Positions 45,040 through 53,702 of a DNA stretch of 64,000 nucleotides are shown here, piece by piece. The notes under the pieces are model-generated. The model was not told the origin of the DNA. It made no database searches and saw only the letters and a program-made list of their open reading frames with translations. The position numbers and the translations under genes were made by a program. This DNA is from an uncultured Desulfobacter sp. (GTDB lineage Bacteria > Desulfobacterota > Desulfobacteria > Desulfobacterales > Desulfobacteraceae). How positions within the stretch are numbered: the stretch's first letter is position 1; each line of letters begins with the position of its first letter. The stretch lies in assembly GCF_963664415.1 (NCBI RefSeq), contig NZ_OY761443.1:655726-719725 (forward strand), read 5' to 3'.

Positions 45040-46469
45040 CCCAACCGCCCCAAAATCCGCTGGTGAATATTATCAAACCCACCATTGGACATGACCAGAA
45101 CAAGATCTTTGGGCCTAAGTTCCAAAGCAAGAAAATCTATGACATCACTTGGGTCATTGAAATGGTGAGCCACCCTGCCCCTTTTGCAGATATCTTTAGC
45201 CAAACGCTCGGGTGAAAACCGCTCTTTTTCGGGAATATTCTTTTTAACCCCGGGCGAACAGATACACGTAAGATCGGCCAGATCAAAGCATGCGGGATAG
45301 GTATCTTGAAAAATATTTCTCATGCTGGTATTTGTTCTTGGCTCAAACACAGCTATCAAACGGCCCTGGGGATAAAACGGTTTGACTGCGGCAATGGTCT
45401 CTCTAACAGCGGTCGGATGATGAGCAAAATCATCCATCACCGTGATACCGGCAACCTGACCCCTTATTTCCTGACGTCTTTTAACCCCGCTAAAGGTTGA
45501 AAGCCCACGAGCAATATCAGCCTCTTTTATTCCCAGGCTGCGGGCTGCTGCAATACAAGCCGTTGCATTAAGAAGGTTGTGATACCCGGGCAGGTCAGTT
45601 TGTATGTCGAGATCCGTACCAAGTCCCGTGATGCGGGCAAGGGTGTGCAAACGCCCCGTAACTGGGTCCGGCGCACTGCTCAAGCGATGGTCATGTACCT
45701 GCCACATGGCGTTTGTACCGTAAGTCTCAAGATTTACCGCACATGCCTGATCCAGCACCTTCATCAAATTAACGTTTTCCTTGCAGGCAATAATACGGCT
45801 TTGATTCTTAATCTTTGACACCAGGGCGTCAAAGGCCCGGCAAATATGATCCAGGTCATCAAAAATATCGGCATGATCAAACTCAATGCCGGTCATAATG
45901 GTTATAAAAGGATCATAATGCATGAATTTCGGCCCCTTATCAAAAAAGGCCGTATCATACTCATCTCCTTCTATTACCATATATTCCCCGTCACCGATTT
46001 TAAACGAGGAGTTATAGTCTTTTAAAATCCCCCCAATCATAAATGAGGGGCCAAGCCCTGCTGTTTCGAGCAAATGGGCCATGATGGCAGAGGTGGTTGT
46101 CTTTCCATGGGTCCCGGTGACAAGAATAATCTTTTTGTCACCGGCAACAAATCGGTTCACCGCCTGGGGCATGGACATATAGGAAATCCCTCTTTCCATT
46201 ACGGCAACGGCCTCCGGGTTCTCACGTGTCACGGCATTGCCGATAATCACAAGATCCGGAACCTGTTCCGGGTCCTCACTGATATTGGCCGGGTGAAATC
46301 CGCTAAATAAAATAATCCCGTTGTCTAAAAGAAAATCACTCATAGGCGGATAAACATTCTGGTCTGACCCTGTGACAGTATATCCCATCTTTTTTAAAAT
46401 ACAGGCCAAAGTCCCCATGCCGGTGCCACAGGCAGCGATCAGATGAATCCGCTTAATTGAATCCGTCAT
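45036..46469 (-). CDS. mpl: UDP-N-acetylmuramate:tripeptide ligase (Mpl)
   Basis: Peptidoglycan recycling ligase joining L-Ala-D-Glu-mDAP to UDP-MurNAc. 477 residues of the Mur ligase family: GTGMGTLACILKKMG near the N-terminus, the ATP loop VTGTHGKTTTSAIMA, EGDEYDTAFFDKGPKFMHY and DDFAHHPTAVRETI. The EGDEYD segment favours Mpl over MurC. One-base overlap with the hemL stop. Confidence 0.92.
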   Translation of the reverse strand: MTDSIKRIHLIAACGTGMGTLACILKKMGYTVTGSDQNVYPPMSDFLLDNGIILFSGFHPANISEDPEQVPDLVIIGNAVTRENPEAVAVMERGISYMSMPQAVNRFVAGDKKIILVTGTHGKTTTSAIMAHLLETAGLGPSFMIGGILKDYNSSFKIGDGEYMVIEGDEYDTAFFDKGPKFMHYDPFITIMTGIEFDHADIFDDLDHICRAFDALVSKIKNQSRIIACKENVNLMKVLDQACAVNLETYGTNAMWQVHDHRLSSAPDPVTGRLHTLARITGLGTDLDIQTDLPGYHNLLNATACIAAARSLGIKEADIARGLSTFSGVKRRQEIRGQVAGITVMDDFAHHPTAVRETIAAVKPFYPQGRLIAVFEPRTNTSMRNIFQDTYPACFDLADLTCICSPGVKKNIPEKERFSPERLAKDICKRGRVAHHFNDPSDVIDFLALELRPKDLVLVMSNGGFDNIHQRILGRLG

Positions 46470-47755
46470 TAAATTTCCGCCATGATCTGCCGTGCGGCGG
46501 CAAGGGTGATTTCAATATCTTCGTCCGTATGGGCGGCAGAGATAAAACAGGCCTCAAACTGTGATGGCGCAAGATAAACACCTTTGGCCAACATGCCCCG
46601 GTAAAATTTAGCAAAGCGGTCCAGATCACAGGTTTTGGCATCATCAAAATTGCGTACTTTCTGACCGGTAAAAAAGAATCCGGCCATAGAGCCGAAATGC
46701 CCGGCAGAAAAAGGAATCCCTGCGTCATCGGCTGCAGCTTGAAGACCATTAACCAACATATCTGCCCGGCGATCCATGTCAGCGTAGAGTTGGTCATTTT
46801 CAAGCGTTTTTAACGTGGCGACGCCTGCGGCCATGGCTAGAGGATTGCCTGACAAAGTCCCGGCCTGGTAAATAGATCCCCCAGGGGCAATCTGGGCCAT
46901 AATTTCGCGTTTTCCGCCATAGGCCCCCACGGGCAGTCCGCCACCGATCACTTTACCAAAGCAAGTCAAGTCAGGATCAATATCAAAATACCCCTGGGCG
47001 CACCTTCTGCCCCCAACCCTAAATCCGGTCATGACTTCATCGAAAATCAACAGGGTGCCATGAGCTGCGGTTTGACTGCGCAATGTTTTTAAAAACTGAG
47101 GATCAGGGGCGACCATGCCCATATTCCCCGCCACAGGCTCAAGAATCACACAGGCGATGTCCTTGCCCTTTTCAGCCATGAGCTGCTCAAACCCTTCTAT
47201 GTCGTTGTACGGTAAAGACAACGTATTTCGAATCACATCAGCAGGAACCCCCGGGCTTCCGGGAATCCCCAAAGTAGCCACACCGGACCCGGCGGCCACA
47301 AGTAACGTATCTGCATGACCATGGTAACATCCGTCAAATTTAACAATCAGATCCCGGCCCGTAACGCCCCTTGCCAGACGAATGGCACTCATGGTTGCCT
47401 CGGTGCCGGAGTTAACCATTCTGACCATATCCACGGAAGCCACTGAATCCACAACAAGCTGGGCCAACTCATTTTCAACGGCAGTGGGCGCACCAAAACT
47501 TGTGCCGGACTCCAGCACTTTTTTCAATGCATTAACCACAGGCCCGGGGCGATGGCCAAGAATAAGCGGCCCCCAAGACAGGACGTAATCAATATAAGCG
47601 TTGCCGTCAGCGTCAAAAAGCCTTGCGCCCTCTCCTTTTTCAATGAAAATAGGCTCCCCGCCCACTGAACCGCAGGCCCTGACCGGCGAATTAACCCCAC
47701 CGGGTATCAAATTTTTGGCCGATGAAAATAAAGCGGCTGATTTAGTACGTTCCAT
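46469..47755 (-). CDS. hemL: Glutamate-1-semialdehyde 2,1-aminomutase
   Basis: PLP enzyme forming 5-aminolevulinate in the C5 haem pathway. 428 residues: NLIPGGVNSPVRACGSVGG, VNSGTEATMSAIRLARG, CYHGHADTLLVAAGSG and the Schiff-base Lys in CFGKVIGGGLPVGAYGG. First gene of the hemL-mpl run. Haem supply fits a cytochrome-rich cell. Confidence 0.96.
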   Translation of the reverse strand: MERTKSAALFSSAKNLIPGGVNSPVRACGSVGGEPIFIEKGEGARLFDADGNAYIDYVLSWGPLILGHRPGPVVNALKKVLESGTSFGAPTAVENELAQLVVDSVASVDMVRMVNSGTEATMSAIRLARGVTGRDLIVKFDGCYHGHADTLLVAAGSGVATLGIPGSPGVPADVIRNTLSLPYNDIEGFEQLMAEKGKDIACVILEPVAGNMGMVAPDPQFLKTLRSQTAAHGTLLIFDEVMTGFRVGGRRCAQGYFDIDPDLTCFGKVIGGGLPVGAYGGKREIMAQIAPGGSIYQAGTLSGNPLAMAAGVATLKTLENDQLYADMDRRADMLVNGLQAAADDAGIPFSAGHFGSMAGFFFTGQKVRNFDDAKTCDLDRFAKFYRGMLAKGVYLAPSQFEACFISAAHTDEDIEITLAAARQIMAEI

Positions 47756-47939
47756 ATTTAATCCTTATTGTATATTTACTGCGAAGTGTCACGGTTACCA
47801 CATAATTAGTCTTGAAAGATGGAATATACCAAACTGAGTTGAAAGGGGTCAACCGCTTTGATTTTTGCATAGCATATAAAATAGTATCTCATAACATTTG
47901 ACCTGATGAAAAAAGGCTTATATAAGTTAGGGTTGGATT
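47756..47939. promoter_or_regulatory. Divergent hemL / tadA-purA promoter region
   Basis: 184 bp, AT-rich. On the plus strand TTGATT (about 47847) and TATAAA (about 47875) could be -35/-10 boxes for tadA with imperfect spacing. Nothing stronger is visible. Confidence 0.35.
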
Positions 47940-48431
47940 ATGAATGATGAATATTACATGATGCTTGCCTTGGATGAGGCAAAAAAAGCCGAAACACATG
48001 ACGAGGTACCTGTTGGCGCCATTGTGGTGGACCCGACCGGCACGGTAATCGGACAGGGATATAACTGCCCGATATCAGAAAACGATCCCACAAGCCATGC
48101 TGAAATAAAAGCCATTCGCTCGGCCTGCAGCTTCATGAATAATTATCGCCTGCCCCAAACAACACTTTATGTAACTATTGAACCATGCATCATGTGCATG
48201 GGGGCCATAATCCATGCCAGAATCCAGCGAATCGTTTTTGGCGCGCTCGATCCCAAGTGGGGGGCTGCGGTCTCCCTCTACCAAATGGGATCGGATTTAC
48301 GATTAAACCATCACCCTGAAATTATTCAGGGAATATGTGAAAAACAGACAAGACAGATTATTAAAAGCTTTTTTGAGGCAAAAAGGAGAAACCGTGACAA
48401 ACACAGTTGTTGTGGGAACCCAGTGGGGTGA
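47940..48431 (+). CDS. tadA: tRNA-specific adenosine deaminase TadA
   Basis: Converts A34 to inosine in tRNA-Arg(ACG). 163 residues with the deaminase motifs SHAEIKAIRSA and PCIMCMGAIIHARIQRIVFG. The C-terminus overlaps the purA start by 38 nt, an unusually long overlap; the last ten residues (KHSCCGNPVG) are probably non-conserved run-on. Confidence 0.93.
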   Translation: MNDEYYMMLALDEAKKAETHDEVPVGAIVVDPTGTVIGQGYNCPISENDPTSHAEIKAIRSACSFMNNYRLPQTTLYVTIEPCIMCMGAIIHARIQRIVFGALDPKWGAAVSLYQMGSDLRLNHHPEIIQGICEKQTRQIIKSFFEAKRRNRDKHSCCGNPVG

Positions 48432-49680
48432 TGAAGGAAAAGGAAAGATTGTCGATCTGCTCAGCGAACACGCTGATTATGTGGTCAGGTTCCAGGGTGG
48501 CAACAATGCAGGGCACACCATGGTGGTCGATGGAAAAGAAATTATCAGCCACTTGATTCCCTCCGGAATAATTCAGCAGAAAAAATGTTTTATCGGCAAC
48601 GGTGTGGTAGTTGACCCTTTTGTATTGCTCGATGAAATTGATTATCTGGCAGACAATAACATTGATGTGTCACCCAACATGCTGAAAATCAGTAATCGTG
48701 CTCATCTGATCATGCCATATCACCAGGAGATCGACAAAGCCCGGGAAATAAAAAAAGGAAAGGATAAAATCGGCACCACCGGTCGCGGCATCGGCCCCTG
48801 CTATGAAGATAAGGCCAGTCGCGTGGGTATCCGCTTCTGTGATCTTCTTGATTTTGATTTATTCAAACAAAAAGTTGAGACCGTCATGGCGGAAAAAAAC
48901 TTTTACCTGAAACACTACTTTAAAACCGAACCCATGGACCCGGCGCTGATTATTGATCAGTTTGCAACCATTCGTGCCCGGCTCCTCCCCTATATATGTG
49001 ATGTTTCCGTATCCATTGATCAAGGGATACGGCAGGGTATGCAAATTTTATTTGAAGGCGCCCAGGGTACGCACCTTGACATTGAACACGGCACCTACCC
49101 CTTTGTCACCTCTTCGACAACCGTTTCTGCCAATGCAGCAAGCGGCAGCGGCGTGGGCCCCGGACAGCTCAATGAAATCATCGGCATTGTTAAAGCATAT
49201 ACCACCCGGGTAGGGGCAGGTCCCTTCCCAACAGAACTGTTTGATGAAACCGGGGACAAAATCCAGAAAACCGGGGCTGAATTCGGTGCCACCACCGGAC
49301 GCAAACGGCGTTGCGGATGGCTGGACATGGTGGTATTAAAAAATGCGGCCCGCCTGAACAGCCTGACCGGACTTGCCATCACCAAACTGGATGTTTTAGA
49401 TGATTTAGAGGAAATTAAAATCTGCACAGGATATGAATATTCGGGTAATGTCACAGCTGAATTTCCAGCCCAGATAGATGTCCTGGCAAATTGTAAACCA
49501 GTTTATGAAACACATCCCGGCTGGAAAACCCAGACATCAGGTATAACCAATTTTGAGGATCTGCCTGAAAAAGCCAAGGCTTACCTTGCCCGGATAGAAG
49601 AATTATCAGAAGTGAAAATTAAAATTGTGTCGGTAGGCCCTGGCCGTGAAGCCACAATTATCAAAGAAAATATTTTCTAA
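48394..49680 (+). CDS. purA: Adenylosuccinate synthetase
   Basis: GTP-dependent first step from IMP to AMP. 428 residues beginning VTNTVVVGTQWGDEGKGKIV at a GTG start (48394) with AAAAGGAG 5 nt upstream; this is the family's start and length. Also visible are GNNAGHTMVVDG, GTTGRGIGPCYEDKASR and TTTGRKRRCGWLDMV-like catalytic segments. Purine genes next to tRNA-editing tadA may simply reflect co-transcription. Confidence 0.96.
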   Translation: MTNTVVVGTQWGDEGKGKIVDLLSEHADYVVRFQGGNNAGHTMVVDGKEIISHLIPSGIIQQKKCFIGNGVVVDPFVLLDEIDYLADNNIDVSPNMLKISNRAHLIMPYHQEIDKAREIKKGKDKIGTTGRGIGPCYEDKASRVGIRFCDLLDFDLFKQKVETVMAEKNFYLKHYFKTEPMDPALIIDQFATIRARLLPYICDVSVSIDQGIRQGMQILFEGAQGTHLDIEHGTYPFVTSSTTVSANAASGSGVGPGQLNEIIGIVKAYTTRVGAGPFPTELFDETGDKIQKTGAEFGATTGRKRRCGWLDMVVLKNAARLNSLTGLAITKLDVLDDLEEIKICTGYEYSGNVTAEFPAQIDVLANCKPVYETHPGWKTQTSGITNFEDLPEKAKAYLARIEELSEVKIKIVSVGPGREATIIKENIF

Positions 49681-49726
49681 ATTGACATTCGCTCAATTCT
49701 GGGGTAAAAAATAGCGGCTTATGCGT

Positions 49727-49803
49727 CGGGATGTGGCTCAGCCTGGTAGAGCACCTCGTTCGGGACGAGGGGGTCGGAGGTTCAAATCCTCTCATCCCGA
49801 CCA
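49727..49803 (+). tRNA. tRNA-Pro (anticodon CGG)
   Basis: 77 nt. Acceptor arms CGGGATG and CATCCCG, discriminator A, encoded CCA (49801-49803). D-arm GCTCAGCCTGGTAGAGC, anticodon stem CCTCG/CGAGG with loop TTCGGGA (anticodon 49761-49763), T-arm GGAGG-TTCAAAT-CCTCT. It marks the left border of the accessory island. No duplicated 3' end was seen further right in the window. Confidence 0.97.
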
Positions 49804-49848
49804 ACTAACAACAAGGGTTTTGGCTTTTTTCAAAGTTCAAAACCTTTT

Positions 49849-51051
49849 TTGTTTTTCCCACATTCAATGTGGGAACCCCTCGGCACTTTCTCACCCGCTC
49901 AACATTGTACGCCCAAGACATCTTTCCACACACACCACCATCTAATACAGGCACTAAAAAGAAGGAAAAAATTATATATATATTTTTTCTCCTTTCTTTT
50001 TATAGCCACCCCACCACGGCCCAACCACCTATCAGTTAACAAACTATCAGGCGATGCCAATGAGAGTAGGCATCCAATAAAATATCAATACGCTCTTACT
50101 AAATCCGGAACCCCCGTTCACATATCCAACATCTCACACGCAAACCGAGACGATTATATTTGTCCTGGATGTAAAAACGTATTACGGCCAGTGCTCGGCC
50201 AAATTCGTCAAAAACATTTTCGGCACAAGATAGATACAGATTGTCCCAAAGAAACCTATTTACATCAAATGGGGAAACGCCTTTTTGAAAGCTCATACAA
50301 AAAGGCCATAAATAAAAGAACTTCTTTTGAAATACTCTATTTTGTGCCGATCATGTGTAATGCTTGCCAACACGGCCATTGCAAAATTGATAAAACAGTT
50401 CGTAAGTGGGATCTAACCAAAGCCTTTACATCTATAGATATAGAAAAAAGGGATGGCCAGTTAATACCTGACATTATGCTCAAGACGATAAACGGTGAAA
50501 AAATATACATTGAAATAGCCGTAACACATCAATCGGAAGAGTCCAAGATTCAATCCAAAATTCGCATTATCGAATTTCATATTCAGGATGAAAGTGACTT
50601 GACCTTATTTACATTGAATCAGATAGACGAAAATGATGATCGAATATGCTTTTACAACTTCAACCCGCCCCCAATTGTAAGAGACTGTCGCCATAGATGT
50701 AACAAGTTAGTCTACTATTTCATAGTCCACAAAAGCGGGAAGTGCATACTAAACTCTGATTATCAATATCCATTCGACAAATTTGTATCGAAGGTCAAAC
50801 CTTTATATATCAGCATTGTCGACCAAGATTATCCAGAGACATTTATTTTAGAAGTTCAAAAGGCATTTCTTAAGAGAATAAAAATCAAAAACTGTTTTCT
50901 ATGTCGATACCATGCTTGCAATGAGTATTACCACGACACAAAACCAATATTTTGTAAATTTTATAAACAAACCAAGGGGTCAAATGAGGCTTACGACTGC
51001 CCAATATATAGACCTGACCCGAAAGCCTTTGACAAGATTGATTACCCTTAA
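49849..51051 (+). CDS. CoiA-like predicted PD-(D/E)xK nuclease with zinc-finger ends
   Basis: Up to 400 residues; the true start is uncertain because residues 1-75 are low-quality and no good RBS is seen. From about 80: ALTKSGTPVHISN, the zinc finger YICPGCKNVLRPVLGQIRQK with HFRHK, ETYLHQMGKRLFESSY, then a nuclease core GQLIPDIML (about 205) and YIEIAVTH…K (about 220-233), matching P-D…E-x-A/K. A second Cys/His cluster lies near 350-395. This order matches the competence CoiA-like family. Low-GC, adjacent to tRNA-Pro. Could act in DNA processing of incoming DNA or in defence. Confidence 0.65.
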   Translation: MFFPHSMWEPLGTFSPAQHCTPKTSFHTHHHLIQALKRRKKLYIYFFSFLFIATPPRPNHLSVNKLSGDANESRHPIKYQYALTKSGTPVHISNISHANRDDYICPGCKNVLRPVLGQIRQKHFRHKIDTDCPKETYLHQMGKRLFESSYKKAINKRTSFEILYFVPIMCNACQHGHCKIDKTVRKWDLTKAFTSIDIEKRDGQLIPDIMLKTINGEKIYIEIAVTHQSEESKIQSKIRIIEFHIQDESDLTLFTLNQIDENDDRICFYNFNPPPIVRDCRHRCNKLVYYFIVHKSGKCILNSDYQYPFDKFVSKVKPLYISIVDQDYPETFILEVQKAFLKRIKIKNCFLCRYHACNEYYHDTKPIFCKFYKQTKGSNEAYDCPIYRPDPKAFDKIDYP

Positions 51052-51446
51052 AATTTTTCCTCCTGACCCGCTTTTATTTAAGAGATGAAGGGAGCCAGGG
51101 GTCAAGAAAACAAAACGGAGGGTCCAAAAATATTTTTTTAGCGCAGCGTTAAGAAAAAATGTTTTGGGAAACCGTTTTTTTTCTTGAGGCCTGGATTTCT
51201 TTATCTCATCTTAAGCGCGGGTTCAGGAAGAAACATCCTCCCGCTTTTTCTGGGGAGGACCGGAGCGCACGCGGCTCGGCCCCGAGCGGTGCACCGGACC
51301 GCACACAGACGAAAGCGGGAGGATTCCCCTCAACCGAGTCACTACTGAGGTAGAGAAATTCAAAGACTTTGAAAAAAAACCTTGACACAAAATGTAAATT
51401 CTGAAACTTTACATAGTAAATTTTATTAATTTACACACAGGTTATC
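51052..51446. other. Non-coding region holding a strong stem-loop
   Basis: 395 bp without a supported gene. The first 150 bp is AT-rich; 51231-51326 is a GC-rich structured block listed separately; the end has the RHH gene promoter region (TTGACA at 51383, then TACATAGT near 51410, spacing wide). Short overlapping frames here show no family similarity. Confidence 0.5.
51231..51326. repeat. GC-rich nested stem-loop element
   Basis: Outer arms CCTCCCGCTTT (51237-51247) and AAAGCGGGAGG (51314-51324) enclose an inner imperfect palindrome GGACCGGAGC-GCAC…GTGC-ACCGGACC with GCTCGG-CC-CCGAGC at its tip. The block is GC-rich inside AT-rich DNA. Location between two plasmid-type genes fits a replication or transfer origin, a recombination site, or a structured RNA; I cannot decide. 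Confidence 0.7.
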
Positions 51447-52001
51447 ATGGATAAGAAAAAAAAAATAATGGTTTCCATTCGGCTTGAACCTAAAATCATT
51501 GCGTTTGTTGATGATATTGCCCAAAAAGGCAACATCACACGCAGCAAGGTTATTCATAACCTTATTGATATTGGACATACCGAATTAAAAACTCAAAAGA
51601 ATATTGGCCTCGTCAAACTGAATCTCATGGTAAGGCAATTTAAAAAATCGTTAAAACCTGTTTTGGCGGAGGCAGAAAAACAAATAGCTGTCGAAGATGA
51701 ACCTAAAAAGGGAAGTGTTTCCGTAAGAATGGATAACGATTTGATTCAGAGAATTGATTTATTATCTGAACAAATCGGTCTCACAAGAAAAGGCTTTATT
51801 GAATACGTTTTAGAATTCGAGATAAGGGAAATGAAGCTTCTGCTAAAAATTCCAGGCTTTTTAAGTACGTCGGTCTTCTTAAGGGACATTGAAGAGGCCA
51901 TTAAAAAAAATTGGAAGAACCGATTAGAAAACACAAAGCAAGTATTAGAGGACAAAACTCTTAAATTAGAAGACAACAATTCGGAAAAAGACTCTGAATA
52001 A
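51447..52001 (+). CDS. Tandem ribbon-helix-helix DNA-binding protein
   Basis: 184 residues with two RHH motifs: KIMVSIRLEPKIIAFVDDIA…ITRSKVIHNLID (about 5-45) and GSVSVRMDNDLIQRIDLLSE…LTRKGFIEYVLE (about 90-128), joined by a helical linker and followed by a charged coiled tail ending NNSEKDSE. One polypeptide therefore carries both halves of a usual CopG/ParG-type dimer. Likely an autoregulator or partition/copy-control factor of the former plasmid. No RHH partner toxin is adjacent. Confidence 0.75.
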   Translation: MDKKKKIMVSIRLEPKIIAFVDDIAQKGNITRSKVIHNLIDIGHTELKTQKNIGLVKLNLMVRQFKKSLKPVLAEAEKQIAVEDEPKKGSVSVRMDNDLIQRIDLLSEQIGLTRKGFIEYVLEFEIREMKLLLKIPGFLSTSVFLRDIEEAIKKNWKNRLENTKQVLEDKTLKLEDNNSEKDSE

Positions 52002-52059
52002 AAAGAAGTCAAGCACCCTCCCCGACCAAAGTTTGGGTGCTCAACCGTTCATGTATCAA

Positions 52060-52121
52060 GAGTCCGTAGAACCCTTAATATATATACATTATCAATGTAT
52101 ATTAAGGGTGTCAACGGACTC
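52060..52121. repeat. 62-bp inverted repeat
   Basis: GAGTCCGT and ACGGACTC outer arms (52060-52067, 52114-52121), and ACCCTTAATATA…ATACATT with AATGTAT…TTAAGGGT inside, with a 3-nt loop ATC. Small bulges separate outer and inner stems. It sits directly before AAGGAGAG and a small ORF, so it could form at the 5' end of that mRNA or be an old IS end. Confidence 0.7.
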
Positions 52122-52141
52122 TCCAAACAAGGAGAGTAACT

Positions 52142-52246
52142 ATGCCTAAATCAAACAAAGCTCCATCTAAAAGCAATCCCAGTTCAAGTGAAAGTATGAG
52201 TAAGGCGCGAACTACTAACAGGCGCCCCGCAAAAATACCGCAATAG
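52142..52246 (+). CDS. Possible 34-residue basic Ser-rich peptide
   Basis: MPKSNKAPSKSNPSSSESMS followed by KARTTNRRPAKIPQ and stop. AAGGAGAG lies 6 nt upstream of the ATG, which is the main support. Basic, no family recognised. Could be a chance frame following the hairpin. Confidence 0.3.
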   Translation: MPKSNKAPSKSNPSSSESMSKARTTNRRPAKIPQ

Positions 52247-52278
52247 GTTGATGATACAAAAATTTTAGCCTCGAATAT

Positions 52279-53697
52279 TGACACTGGGCGCATTCCCATT
52301 TTCCCGGTTTTTAAAACGGACTATCCTCTTTAGCAAAAAGAAGTTATGCTTCCCCTCGATTATCAACTGATGAGGAAGAAAATAGTATGAAACTCAAAAA
52401 GGCTGAATCCTGCGAAACGGTAGAAGAAATATATGAATTATTGAAACAGCTGGACAAAGAGAAACGGCTAATTCGCAGTCCGGAAGAACTCATTCAGGTT
52501 GAACAAGAAATTTTAAGCTATACCAATCGTTTAGCCGCGTTGATGCTAAAAAAAAAGTCCAAACCAGTATAAACTCTCCAGAGCATAACGAACAAGAAAG
52601 AGAGTTGGTGCGTAGCTGGCCTGGCCGAATGAAAAGTGAAGGGTTTGAGACAGTTCAAATTCAAACCAGCTTAGGTTGCACGATCCCAATCCATGTTCGA
52701 TACTATCGAAGAGCCTGTGACCGTCGAAATGGCAAAAGATATAAGGGCTTGTATGCTGCTTTGGCTTTGCTCGGGATTCATGATCGATGTACACCAATCT
52801 TGGCGGCGATGGTCAGCGCCTGGTCCGCGTTACTGAGCTCATTTGAGGAAGTACGTCAGGTCCTTTGTGATCATGGCACTATCCTGGATGTTAAGGTGAT
52901 CCGGAAACTGGCCTACCGCTACGCAGAACGAGCACGGGTGGTACAGCAAATGGGTCTGCTCCCCTTAAATGAAGAGGACAACCTTCAAGGTCGTCGGGTT
53001 GTCATAAGCACCGATGGTGGCCGGACTCGATTGCGGGAAAAAAAGCGAGGTCCCCGGACAGCCAAAGGAAGAACCAGATATCATGGGGCCTGGAGAGAAC
53101 CCAAGCTGTTGATTATTTATGTCGTCGATGCCCATGGGAAACAGGAAAAAAGCTTTGCCCCATTTATTGATGGCGGTTTTAATGGGCCTGATGGCTTGTT
53201 TCTGCTGCTGAAGGGCTATTTGAAGTCTCTTTGCATCCAAAAAGCAGACAAGGTGTTGTTTGTTGCGGACGGGGCTCATTGGATATGGAATCGAGTCCCT
53301 GGTCTGATCAAGGCACTGGGGTTGAATCCGGAGAGTGTGCATGAACTCCTTGATTTTTATCATGCAGTAGAGCATCTGGGAAAGGTTGCAGGATTACGAA
53401 AAAACTGGTCAGCCAAAAAACGTAAAGCCTGGGTCTCAAAACAGCGACGGTTTTTGCTAAAAGGTGAATCGGCAACGGTCGTACAAGAAGTACAGGCTCT
53501 TTGTCGAGGCCGGAACAGCAAAGCCATAAAGACAGAACGGGATTATTTTGTACGTAATAGGCACCGTCTTGCTTTCCCAACGGTAAAGGCATTGAATTTG
53601 CCGATTGGCAGTGGTGCGATTGAAACAGGAGTTTCGTGGTTAGACCTGCATGGCCCGGTGAAAGCCTTGCCTGGCGGGCGCAATTCAGGTAACAGGT
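52279..53697 (+). mobile_element. ISKra4-like insertion sequence, 3' truncated
   Basis: Two overlapping frames (52387-52572 and about 52553-53702) encode a split ISKra4-type transposase. The left end is probably near TTGACACTGGGCGC (52279). The right end is missing: the transposase leaves family similarity at about 53630 and the IS1634-like element begins at 53698. So the IS has been cut by a later insertion plus deletion. Confidence 0.6.
52387..52572 (+). CDS. ISKra4-like transposase, N-terminal frame (orfA)
   Basis: 61 residues, helical, charged (VEEIYELLKQLDKEKRLIRS…). It ends just after a nine-A run (52548-52556) containing A_AAA_AAG. A -1 slip there joins it to the main transposase frame. 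Alone it has no catalytic residues. Confidence 0.65.
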   Translation: MKLKKAESCETVEEIYELLKQLDKEKRLIRSPEELIQVEQEILSYTNRLAALMLKKKSKPV

Positions 53698-53702
53698 TGT
53701 AA
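52553..53702 (+). pseudogene. ISKra4-like transposase, catalytic frame, C-terminally truncated
   Basis: From the frameshift point the frame reads SPEHNEQERELVRSWPGRMK; family features are GLYAALALLGIHDRCTPILA, VISTDGGRTRLREKKRGP with the first Asp, FVADGAHWIWNRVP with the second, and YHAVEHLGKVAGL. After PIGSGAIETG, which is where the catalytic Glu lies in this family, the sequence diverges (VSWLDLHGPVKALPGGRNSG) and stops. The C-terminal helical part is gone, so it should be inactive. Confidence 0.8.

Larger units (their letters stand above)
52002..52386. other. Intergenic region with hairpins and a possible 34-codon gene
   Basis: Contains the GGGTGCT-region terminator-like sequence after the RHH gene (GCACCC…GGGTGC, 52014-52040), the 62-bp inverted repeat (52060-52121), a 34-codon frame (52142-52246) and the probable left end of the ISKra4-like element near 52279. 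Confidence 0.5.

Noticed and set aside
49727..49803. Duplicated tRNA-Pro 3' end marking an att site within the window
   Set aside because: I looked for the last bases of the tRNA further right and found no copy up to 64000.
51231..51326. Integron attC site
   Set aside because: Lacks the GTTRRRY-type core sites and no integron integrase is near; kept only as a structured element.
52605..53702. Independent complete transposase starting at GTG 52605
   Set aside because: The family N-terminus is supplied by the -1 linked upstream frame, and the C-terminus is truncated.
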